A DNA stretch of 64,000 bases from Apteryx mantelli (taxonomy: Eukaryota; Chordata; Aves; Apterygiformes; Apterygidae). The stretch covers positions 4,047,501-4,111,500 of the forward strand of contig NC_089981.1 of NCBI RefSeq assembly GCF_036417845.1. The letters run 5' to 3'. The notes below the pieces were generated by a model. The model was given only the letters and a program-made list of their open reading frames with translations. It did not search any database and was not told the origin of the DNA. Positions within the stretch are counted from its first letter, which is position 1. Each line of letters begins with the position of its first letter. The translations under genes and the position numbers were made by a program. Shown here piece by piece: positions 51,001-58,538 of this stretch.

Positions 51001-52476
51001 TCCTGCCTTTTTAAAAGCTGTGGGCTAATGAAAGTTATCTTCTCTCCCAAAGGAAAAGCCTTGCTTCCTCTAGACCCTCCAGCTGTGCCAGCTACAATGC
51101 TGCGATTTTCCCGTCACGGCCATCAATCGGAAAATCTTTTCAAGCATTACTGAGTGATGGGAGTGGCACCGCTATGGATCCCTGAGAACTATCACTATCC
51201 GTACATCAACCTGTTTGTTCTTCTGCAGCGTGGGCTTTGCGAAGGAGCAGCCCTTTGCCTGTCAGGAGAAGATGGCCCTGAAGAAATGAAAAGCAGCAGT
51301 GAGCATGCACACTGGCCAAGAACTGCAGTGTGCGCAGGATACAGGCATCTCGATCCCAAAGGGAGAGTTTTACCTGCAGAATGAAGGCAAGGAATTTAAA
51401 TGAAAGGTGTGTGTGTGTGTGTGTGGGAGGGGGGTTGGGTGGGAGGTATATGTCTTTTCATTTAGCAACCTCTAGCCCACTATCCACAAGAAATCAGCTC
51501 TTCCGAGAAACTGTGTATGGAACCTACTTTCCAGTGGATGCTGGAAGTACGTGATGGTCTTCCTGGGTCGAAGGTTATACTCCTTGCAGAGATCTTTGCC
51601 ATCTTCCCCTTCTCGGCCTTCACCTTCTTGTGTTGCCCCTATGATTATAGAACCTAGCGAGAACTTCTTATTTGTCTGTGCGCGTATAGCTTTTCATTCA
51701 ACACCCTGTATGCCACTTCTGCACAAGAAATTAGCCCTTCAGAGAGGCTCTGCATATAGCCTACCTTCCAGTGGGGCTTGAGTGTCTTCAGCAGTTTGCC
51801 GCAGGTTAGATGGCTTTGGAGTATCTTCGCCGTCATCCTCTTCCTGCTCTTCATCGTCCTCTGAGGACCCTGTCATTACAGTACCAAGTCATCATTTCTT
51901 GTTTGTCTCTGCATATGCACATTTTCATTCAAGAACTTATAGCTCCCACCCTTAAGCACAAGGAATCAGCCCTTCTGACAAACTGCACGCGTAACCCACA
52001 TTCCAAAGGCTCTTGATACTGGACAACAGTATTCCTGCGCCAAAGGTTGTACTCCTTGTGAGCATCTTGGCCATCTTCCCCTTCTTGGTGTCCACCGGCC
52101 TTTGATGGCCCTACAATTACAGAACCTAGACATAGTTTCTGATTGTGCTGTGCGTAGCTACATTTTCGTTTAACATCTTCTATCCCCCTTCTACACGAGA
52201 GATTAGCCCTTCCAAGAAGCTGTGCCTATAACCTACTTTCCAGTGGAGCTTGATAGCATACAACAGGCTTCCTTTCTCTCACGCTATAGCGTGCCTATAG
52301 GGAGCAAAGATGCAGGTTCTTTTAGACTGTGGTACACTTTGGAGGAAGTTCTTCTCAGCTGAGCGAAAAGTGCACTGGCATCACTGTGCTGTATGAAATC
52401 CATTACTTACCGAAAAGGAGTAAGGTAAAGTCATTTTGACTTCTGCAAGGACTCGCTCAGTCTGCCTGAGGTCCAT
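41604..52476 (-). CDS. ATAD2-like: ATAD2-like AAA+ ATPase gene, 21 candidate exons (bromodomain not found)
   Basis: ATAD2 proteins are nuclear chromatin-bound AAA+ ATPases that normally end in a histone-reading bromodomain. Exons identified from the start: 52411-52476, 52237-52294, 52000-52110, 51765-51869, 51528-51638, 51211-51277, 50565-50673, 50218-50333, 49507-49681, 49117-49205, 48603-48762, 47652-47742, 46943-47257, 46373-46478, about 45053-45215, 44531-44716, 43923-44058, about 43663-43775, 42663-42762, 41924-42052, 41604-41645. All have AG acceptors and GT donors. Phases agree throughout except at exon 18's donor. The product would be about 850 residues against about 1,390 in human ATAD2. 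Resemblance ([19 protein letters not shown]) is closer to ATAD2 than ATAD2B. The long acidic N-terminus is shortened and the bromodomain is missing. Exon 15 is doubtful, so a decaying copy cannot be ruled out. Confidence 0.87.
42663..42762 (-). CDS. ATAD2-like: ATAD2-like exon 19: basic, NLS-like segment
   Basis: A 100-bp exon with acceptor GCTGCCTGCAG and donor GTAGGT, phase 2 to 0, encodes [20 protein letters not shown] and then [13 protein letters not shown]. Two basic clusters about 12 residues apart look like a bipartite nuclear localisation signal, in keeping with a nuclear protein. I cannot align it confidently to ATAD2, so inclusion is based on phase, splice sites and composition. Confidence 0.55.
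43663..44058 (-). CDS. ATAD2-like: ATAD2-like exons 17-18: region just before the bromodomain position
   Basis: Exon 17 (43923-44058) encodes [19 protein letters not shown] and [18 protein letters not shown]. Exon 18 starts at 43775 and encodes [18 protein letters not shown] and [11 protein letters not shown], matching the ATAD2 stretch that ends immediately before the bromodomain. After GDETW similarity stops, exactly where FRELRIFL should begin. The exon 18 donor is uncertain: GTGCCT at 43662 gives the wrong phase for exon 19, while a GTCCAG 11 bases on gives the right one. Confidence 0.8.
44531..45215 (-). CDS. ATAD2-like: ATAD2-like exons 15-16: second, degenerate AAA module
   Basis: Exon 15 begins at 45215 with [19 protein letters not shown] and YGQSSHLA, matching NACYQPMSFRPRILIVGEP and FGQGSHLA. 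Beyond SSHLA similarity is lost; a weak GTGTAG donor at 45052 would end it in the right phase, but a possible remnant of the missing part (TL...FFKHTTT) lies in another frame near 44970-45035, suggesting a frameshift. Exon 16 (44531-44716) is clear: [21 protein letters not shown] and [10 protein letters not shown]. As in other ATAD2 proteins the second AAA module lacks a normal Walker A, so loss of part of it need not abolish ATPase activity. Confidence 0.72.
46373..47742 (-). CDS. ATAD2-like: ATAD2-like exons 12-14: AAA lid and inter-module region
   Basis: Exon 12 (47652-47742) encodes [19 protein letters not shown] and [11 protein letters not shown]. Exon 13 (46943-47257) encodes [42 protein letters not shown] and LQRVFPHA, the AAA lid and following helices. 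Exon 14 (46373-46478) is acidic ([13 protein letters not shown]) and ends FLNCNR, matching FLHLNR of ATAD2. In the family GYCGAD is nearly invariant; here its second Gly is Arg. Splice phases 0-1, 1-1 and 1-2 fit. Confidence 0.88.
48603..50333 (-). CDS. ATAD2-like: ATAD2-like exons 8-11: first AAA+ ATPase module
   Basis: Exon 8 (50218-50333) encodes [18 protein letters not shown] and [12 protein letters not shown]. Exon 9 (49507-49681) carries Walker A GPPGTGKT, then [21 protein letters not shown]. Exon 10 (49117-49205) carries Walker B IIFFDEID followed by SSRQDQIH. Exon 11 (48603-48762) has the sensor-1 region [14 protein letters not shown] and the arginine-finger region [12 protein letters not shown]. 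Every catalytic motif needed for nucleotide binding and hydrolysis in this module is present, and the exon phases chain without a break. The Arg before FD in human ATAD2 (VRFD) is Cys here. Confidence in identity and exon limits is high. Confidence 0.93.
50565..51277 (-). CDS. ATAD2-like: ATAD2-like exons 6-7: linker before the AAA module
   Basis: Exon 6 (51211-51277) follows a pyrimidine-rich acceptor and encodes [19 protein letters not shown], resembling the Pro/Arg-rich ATAD2 linker (GPASPARPRYR region). Exon 7 (50565-50673) reads [12 protein letters not shown] and ends [14 protein letters not shown], matching the human CLPLNFRKDELK and ASLADVDPMQLDSS positions. Phases 1 to 2 and 2 to 0 join them directly. 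The Ser-rich and basic exon found between them in ATAD2 was not located. The longest open frame over exon 7 is in the wrong frame and hides this homology. Confidence 0.75.
51407..51426 (+). repeat. (GT)n microsatellite
   Basis: About ten GT units followed by a G-rich tail, in the intron just downstream of the four-copy exon array. Confidence 0.9.
51528..51638 (-). CDS. ATAD2-like: ATAD2-like exon 5 (array unit 4)
   Basis: 111 bp, phase 1 to 1. Acceptor TAATCATAG, donor GTAGGT. It encodes [14 protein letters not shown] and then [19 protein letters not shown]. Confidence 0.75.
51765..51869 (-). CDS. ATAD2-like: ATAD2-like exon 4 (array unit 3, most acidic)
   Basis: 105 bp, phase 1 to 1. Acceptor TAATGACAG, donor GTAGGC. 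It encodes [19 protein letters not shown] and then a diverged [15 protein letters not shown]; the basic RxRK core is lost here while the acidic half is strengthened. Confidence 0.72.
52000..52110 (-). CDS. ATAD2-like: ATAD2-like exon 3 (array unit 2)
   Basis: 111 bp, phase 1 to 1. Acceptor TAATTGTAG, donor GTGGGT. It encodes a Gly/Glu/Asp-rich stretch (HQEGEDGQD) and then [19 protein letters not shown]. Confidence 0.75.
52237..52294 (-). CDS. ATAD2-like: ATAD2-like exon 2 (array unit 1, short form)
   Basis: 58 bp, phase 0 to 1, encoding [19 protein letters not shown]. Acceptor CTCCCTATAG, donor GTAGGT. It is the closest of the four to the ATAD2 RYxLRQRK..VxYQAPLE segment but lacks the acidic part that the other three carry; an in-frame TAG at the acceptor confirms the exon cannot extend upstream. 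Confidence 0.75.
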
Positions 52477-52489
52477 TCTTCCTCAGAAC
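52411..52489 (-). CDS. ATAD2-like: ATAD2-like exon 1: start codon and short 5' UTR
   Basis: The minus-strand ATG at 52476-52474 sits in a good context (AAGAATGG) and opens 22 codons ending at a strong donor (TCG then GTAAGT). Phase 0 matches the next exon. An acceptor-like TTTGAGTTCAG precedes 52489, and an in-frame TGA lies between it and the ATG, so the ATG is the likely start. The 22 residues ([14 protein letters not shown]...) do not resemble the ATAD2 N-terminus, so this may be a replacement first exon. Confidence rests on phase and splice signals only. Confidence 0.45.
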
Positions 52490-55351
52490 CTGAACTCAAA
52501 GAGCATATGAACCACAAATGAACTTTTGTAAGCACGGAAGTAAAGCTCTTTACTTTTGCAGAAGTTTCTCAGGCAAAGAAAATTGCTGAAGAGGACAAGG
52601 TAAATCTCCTGCAAGTGAAGCAAGCGTTTGGTTCACAAGAGAATACGTAAATTACTGAGCCCACAGACATGAGGGGCAGAAGTTGGAAGGTGTGGTTGGA
52701 AAGATGATCCAAAACCAAAAACAGCAGCAACAGGGAAATACATAGGAGCCGTCTGCAAATTCTTCAGACATGAAGCACCTTTACAAGTGCTCCTCTCATG
52801 CACCTTCCCAGTGCTCAAAGACTCCAGTAGCCATGACTGTCCATCTCCAAAACACTCCTGTCAAACCAGGTTGGCTCCACAGTGCCAAGGACCACAGGTG
52901 TGACAGCGGCAAAGGAGGAAAGAGTTATTGGAGCGAGGACCAAAGGTCCTATGACCGCAGCTGACAAGGGACTAGTAACACGGGGCTGGACGCACTGCCG
53001 GGGAGCAAAGATCCTAAACATGCAAGTTCTGCAGCCCTGACAGCGCCATATTATGGAGGTCTCCCGCAGGCAGCAATTCCCAGCAGCACCGAGGACTTCC
53101 CTAGGGGCACAGAGGGAATTCCCAGCCTACCGAGTTAGTCCAAAGAGCTCTTGTGGCCAGGAAGAAACGCTCCTCTCCAACGACCTGCTGGGAAGGTCAC
53201 CAAACAGCGTCTCGCACTGTCCCACCACCTCCTCTGGCCTTCTCCTGCTCGCTGCACAGCAGCTGCTCCAGAGCAGAGCAGGGCAGGGCAGAGCTGTGGC
53301 GAGAGCAGCCCCAAGCACCTGGGCTCAGCTCAGGCTGCCAGGGCCATATGGGGAGGGCGCAGCTGTTGCTGCGATGCACTGCGTGATGCCCCAGGCCATG
53401 TCACAGAGGGGCTGCAGGGACCCCTTGACCCCCCAGGTGCTGCCAAGGTGGGCCCTGCAAGGGCAAGGGGAGCTGCCTGGGGCACTTTAGGGAGCTGCCC
53501 GCACCTCACTGCCCACTCCCCAAGGACAACAGGGGGCATGGGGAGCCACAGGAGGGGTCCCCCAGGCTGGGGCTCACCTCAGGCATGCCACTCCCGCAGT
53601 GTCCCCAGATCAGGGTTGTGGGGCTACAACTGCTGGCAAGGAGAGGCTCTGCTCGGGAAGGAAGGCCTAAATGAGCAAGTGGATGAATAAAGAGGAAGAC
53701 TGTGACTGCACTCTCTCAGCCTCTGGGGAGGAAGGGCCAACTCCTAGCTGTTGCTTCCCTAGGCCACAGGCATGGAGATGGCATGGCCTAGTGAAGGAGC
53801 AGAGGGGTTTGCTCTCTCACCCTGAAAACTGTATTAAGGCAAATCCACCATGAATGCCTCCAAACAGTGTCAAAGCCTGGGAAAATCAAGAAAAAAAAAA
53901 AAGCGCTTATTGGAAAGGTCATTTCTCTCCCCTGGCACTAAATTCTCTCTGTGTTAGAGATGAGGTCTGGGAATCCTGGTCTTGGGGTGGGTTCTAATTG
54001 GGGGGGTTTTGAAGATGTGATCCTAACAGGGCAAAACAAAAAGAAGGGTGGCGCCAGGTGGAGATTATCATTGGAGCGCCCAAAGCCCATTTCCCTTCTA
54101 AAGTCACTCGTTTTGCAGAAGAAAAATGTGATGCTCAGATGGAGCCTGCAACACTCGCAGTGCCATCCCACCGCTTGGGTTCCCAGTGGAGGCGACTGAG
54201 AGCAGCTTCCCATCTACAGCGTGACAACGCAGTATCACACACCCGAACGAGGCACGGGAATAATGCCTGCACGCAGTACATTCTGGTGACCCTCTCTGGT
54301 TACTTCTCAGTCTGCCCGGAGGGTGGTCCGAGGAGCGGCCGGCCCTCTGGCCTCTTCGGAAGGAAACGATGCCTGAGGTCTTTCTTTTCTCACCTGCCTG
54401 GTAAGCACCTCAGGCTGAGAGACCCCTTGCAGAAGCAGAACAGATAGCTGAGATGGCTGCATGGAAAGCAGAGTGGCTTTACACCGAGTGCCTGAAAGGC
54501 ATCCCCTGCACATTATTTTCCGCCCTGCAAATCTGAGGGAGCCTCAAAGGAAGCAACGGAGTGAGCGAGACAGTGGGAGCAGAGCTGAGTTCCTACTGAC
54601 CCCCGCGCCCCAACTCTCCAGCTGCAGAGGTCTGTGGAAGGGGCACGGTGCCTTTGGCAGCAGCACTGCCTGCAGAAGAGAGAAGCTGTAGAGGGGAAGT
54701 GAGTGTGAGTGGGGGAAAGGGAGGGGATGCGAGCGTGCCGGGAGGTGAATGGAGGGGACGGGAGCACAGAGGGAAGGGAATGGAGGGGCTGAGGGTGCGC
54801 GTGGTGAGCAACAGAGGGGATCAGAGGAAGCCTTGGGGGAAATAGAAGGGAGGAGAGTGCTGAGGGCGGGGAAAGCAGGGGGCTCAGGTGCTCACGGAGG
54901 GAAACAGAAGGAACCTGAGGATGCAGGGAGAGGACTGGAGGAGACTTTAGCAGGTGTGAGGGGACCAGAGCATCAGCGCATGCATGGAGAAGGGATCTAA
55001 GGTCGCACAAAGGAGCCTGGAGTGTGCCAAGGAGGTGATCGAGGAGACTGCAAGGCACACGACTGCACGCCCCCGGAAAGCAGAAAGCGACGCACTGGCT
55101 GCATAGAGCCCATGGCTTTAAGCTGGCAGGAAGGCAGCGCCCTCAGGGTGCCAGCACCTCGGCTCTGCCACACCAGGGCTGGGCTGGCGGCAGCCACCCT
55201 CCCAGCATGCCTTGGGGCATCCCCACGGCCTGCTGGGAGCAGGGCTGCTATGGGGCACCATGGCTCAGCCCGGGGAGACGCGGCCCCTGCCCCCATGGAG
55301 CCCCGGTCAGCTCTTTCCCCCTGCCCCACAGCCCCAGCCCAGACCTCCTGG
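52490..55351. other. GC-rich interval upstream of the ATAD2-like gene
   Basis: This should hold the promoter and any noncoding first exon of the minus-strand ATAD2-like gene, but I cannot place them. 53050-53650 is GC-rich with open frames up to about 180 codons and no known motif. 54690-55030 is a purine-rich, G-rich degenerate repeat with many GGGA and GAGG runs, able in principle to form quadruplex structures. No coding gene is supportable. Confidence 0.5.
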
Positions 55352-55533
55352 CCCATGGCCCCAGCTGCCACTCACTGCCCCAAGGCCCCAGCTCTGTCCC
55401 GGTGCCCCACAGAGCCCAACACCGAGTCCTCCTGCCCCATGGCCCCAGCTGCCACTCACTGCCCCAAGGCCCCAGCTCTGTCCCGGTGCCCCACAGAGCC
55501 CAACACAGAGACCTCCTGCCCCATGGCCCCAGC
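55352..55533 (+). repeat. 84-bp tandem repeat (two full copies plus a partial third)
   Basis: Units start at 55352 and 55436, and a third begins at 55520, each with CCCATGGCCCCAGCT. The unit is 84 bp, a multiple of three, so it reads as a Pro/Ala-rich 28-residue repeat in the plus-strand open frame 55022-55651. That frame runs on into the duplicated block and shows no domain, so I treat it as a minisatellite. It ends about 70 bp before the duplication breakpoint. Confidence 0.85.
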
Positions 55534-57506
55534 TCGAACCTCCACAGCAGGTGCCCACAGGGGCAGTGACTGTGGCAGATTGCGAGCACCGTGCACTCTG
55601 GCCTCCACACCAGGACTATGTTCCTGGAGTAATGCGATCAAAGCAATCTGATTTTGACTAATAGTGGGATTAATGAGCTTTGTCAGGTCTTGAGCTGTCC
55701 AACTAAGGATGCTCGTTACGAGCCCAGGCCAACTACAGACTTAGCTGCTGCCTTTAGACATGGGGCTGAGAACGATCCTTTTTTCTTTCATGGCCATTTG
55801 TGTTTCAGACATAGAGACAAGATGCTCTGAGGTAGTTCTGTTGCAAGGGAATAATCCCTCCCTGCAGCTCACATTGCAGGTGGGCTCCATCCTCCCTGCT
55901 AGGCTCCCTCAGAATGTTCTTTATTCTAAAATTAAATGAAAAATTGGGTTTCTAAGTAATGGCAGCAAAATTGCCAAGACCCCAGCAGAGCAGAATCCTG
56001 GAAAATTTCAGTGGGGCATAAATGGAGGTGGTCACTGAAGGAGTGGGGCAGGGAAGGAAGAACAGCCCCCTCCCCAAACTGGCAATTGTGTCCTTGTTTT
56101 TTTTCTGTGTCCTTAGCAGCGGGTAGTGAATTCCAGCTCTTCAGGGCTGTCCCTGCACAACTCTGTGGCCTCCTTTCGGGTTTGGCAACAAAATTCAACT
56201 GCCGAGAAGCCTGTCAGCCAGCCCTTCAAGTCTGCCAGTGCAACTCTTATCCTAAACCCTACCCGACAAGCACGCCATAGTTCCATTAAGGATCCCAAAT
56301 CCTATTTTCCACTGCCATGTTCCCTATGAGATCAAAGATCAAGAATACCTCGAGCCCACCTCCGCCATATGTGTCAACTCACAGACCCAAGTGAGGGCTG
56401 CTACCTACAGACTTGGAAATAGAGAGTTCAGTCCCCTGTCCTGCAAAGACCTTTGGCATCCCAGACGATTTTCACACAATGTCAGACCGTGCAGACATAC
56501 CACTTGCCCCCACCCATGATCATGAGCTCTAACCTTATTGTAGTGCAATGCCTTTCAAACTGAAGAACTCAGCACTGAGGATAAGCTGGCTGCTGTTGCA
56601 AGGCCATGGCTGAAGAAGGTAGAGTCCAGGGGGTGGGGGAACCTGGATGTGTTGGTGGCCGCACAGGCTACAGCCAACACCGAGGGGGTCTGTGAAGTAA
56701 GTGCCAAGGTCTGGCTGAACTCCTGGAGCAAGGGACTCAGCTGAGGAAGACTCCAGGGGCTGTTTGGGGAAAGAATGGTCCCGCTGTGGTGGCCTGGTTA
56801 GGCTGTGCGTGAGGACGCTGACTCTGGATGGAGGGAAGGCAAAGGAAGGGAGGAGAGGACTAAAAGGAGACATGGCTCAGCGTAGCAGGAGGAGAAGAAA
56901 TGAGTAATTGGAGCAAGTGACAGAAGCAAGCGTGAGAAGCGCAGTTTAGGGCACTACCTAGATAAGCTCAAGCAGCTGGAAGTCCAGACTGGCACTCAAA
57001 CTAGCCTCCACAGGTAACGACACAGACTGTGAATGCTCGTAATGGCAGAACTGAGCTGAGGCCAGGGTTTACCTTGTTTCAAGCAAAGACAGGCTGTGAG
57101 GCGATCAGAAATTGCAAAAAAGTCATTTGCGCATCCTCTGCAGACATGTCCCTCGTTTGTAGCTGGCTAACTCTGCTCCTAAATTCACTGTTTCCACCAT
57201 TCTGTTATTTCTCCCTGAAGTCCAGCTGAGCCCCTTCACTTCTGGGCCATAGCCACCTGCTGCTATTTCAGTCTGCCCTCACCCCCATGCATATCTGAAG
57301 ACCTCTTTCCCAAAAGCTGTTCCTGTGAGGTAATTACATACTCAGTTATTTCCAGTTGATAAACCTCGTGTGCTTAGAGCTGCATGTGATGGACACACAT
57401 GCAGAATTACCACTACCTTAATAGCCCCGGTATTCCTCCACGATCCCACAGTGCCTCCATCTTCCCACAGGTCCCCTTCCTGCTTCCAGCACAACATCTC
57501 CCAAGG

Positions 57507-57511
57507 AAAAA

Positions 57512-57542
<31 letters not shown>

Positions 57543-57547
57543 ACAAA
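57507..57547 (+). repeat. (AAAT)n microsatellite, copy B
   Basis: Counterpart of the array at 7471, longer and with an AAAC interruption near its end. Confidence 0.88.
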
Positions 57548-58498
57548 TCATCTCTGTAAGTGCTCCTATTCCCATGTTTTTCGCACTTCCTTTTAAACCA
57601 ACTGCCCAGCTAGTCAGCTGGTATAGTTTGACTTTGATCCATTGTTACATTTGAGATGGAGCAGCACTTCCAGTTTCCAAAGCATTTTTCATACCTACTT
57701 TCTTGTCTAGCTTCATTTAATTCAAAACATACTCTATTATTACATACTACATGACTGCACCACAATGTCTATGATATACATTCTGAAATATCTAATAATT
57801 TCTTTATTTTAATTAAATTATTCAAAATGATCAAAGTGAAGCATTTTGATTTTTCTCAATTGAAATTTAGCATAATTGACCCAGAAGACGTTTTAGTGTT
57901 TCAACATTGCTCTCTCATGCAAAAGGAAGATTAGAGAAGTAGGAATTCACCATTGAAGAGAAACACTGTTTGCCAAAGATGGGAGATCCTTGGAGAGCAG
58001 CCTCCACCAGGAATATCAACGACTCCCCCACTGCTTCTGACCTTCCTTCTCTTTCTGCAGGTGTGGGAGTGAGGGCAAATTTAAGATAGCATTTAAAATA
58101 CCAGCAGGAAATGAGTGGCAATGGAAAATGTCCCACGTCCCTGTAAGATGAGTTTGCAAGAGAGAGATGATGAATTATCTTCTTGAATGGCCTGTCTCCT
58201 TCCTTTACTACAAAGGCGCCTTAGACAACTAGATTAGATTCAGTCACCTAACTTTTAAATAGCTTAACTGCGGGGAGACGAATCCCATCTGCTGTATAGA
58301 CATGTGGCATGTGCTCAAGATCCCATGATGGGTCTGGATCTACTGCACAGCTCTGTCCAGGAGATGCATTTCACATTCTCTGAAATATCACACTGAGCTG
58401 CACCGTGTGCTGTTCTGGCTGTCTTTATGTGCACAGTAAACTATGCACATCCCGAAATCTGGGATGCACTGAACCTAATCAACATGACATGGAGAAAG

Positions 58499-58538
58499 CA
58501 TGTGTGAAATTGCACGTGCATGTGTGAAATTGCACGTG
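58499..58538 (+). repeat. 20-bp tandem duplication specific to copy B
   Basis: GCATGTGTGAAATTGCACGT occurs twice in a row, followed by another partial unit. Copy A has one full unit at about 8454, so the extra unit arose in B or was lost in A. Confidence 0.9.

Larger units (their letters stand above)
51425..52300 (-). repeat. Four-copy tandem array of an ATAD2 exon plus flanking intron, about 236 bp per unit
   Basis: Low ends of the four exons lie at 51528, 51765, 52000 and 52237, spaced 237, 235 and 237 bp. Intron sequence between them also matches, for example AGCCCTTCnnAnAnnCTnTG blocks before each donor. Each exon ends in a version of the ATAD2 segment preceding the AAA domain: [51 protein letters not shown] and [18 protein letters not shown]. 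The three complete copies are 111, 105 and 111 bp and start and end in phase 1, so adding or skipping copies keeps the frame. Confidence 0.9.

Noticed and set aside
52530..52640. Plus-strand open stretch with KLFTFAEVSQAKKIAEEDK and splice-like edges
   Set aside because: No family recognised, short, ends in a stop, and lies antisense to the upstream region of the ATAD2-like gene; probably chance.
53151..53690. Plus-strand open frame of 179 codons in GC-rich DNA
   Set aside because: No domain or splice support, and overlapping frames are also open.
54255..54420. TGGTGACCC at about 54291 with preceding CATT, resembling a retroviral primer binding site and LTR end
   Set aside because: Only nine bases match; the continuation differs, no paired LTR is seen and no gag or pol-like frame follows.
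55022..55651. Plus-strand open frame of 209 codons over the 84-bp repeat
   Set aside because: Its Pro/Ala content comes from the minisatellite, and its last 15 or so codons are simply the start of the duplicated block, which ends the same way at 4323 in an unrelated frame context.
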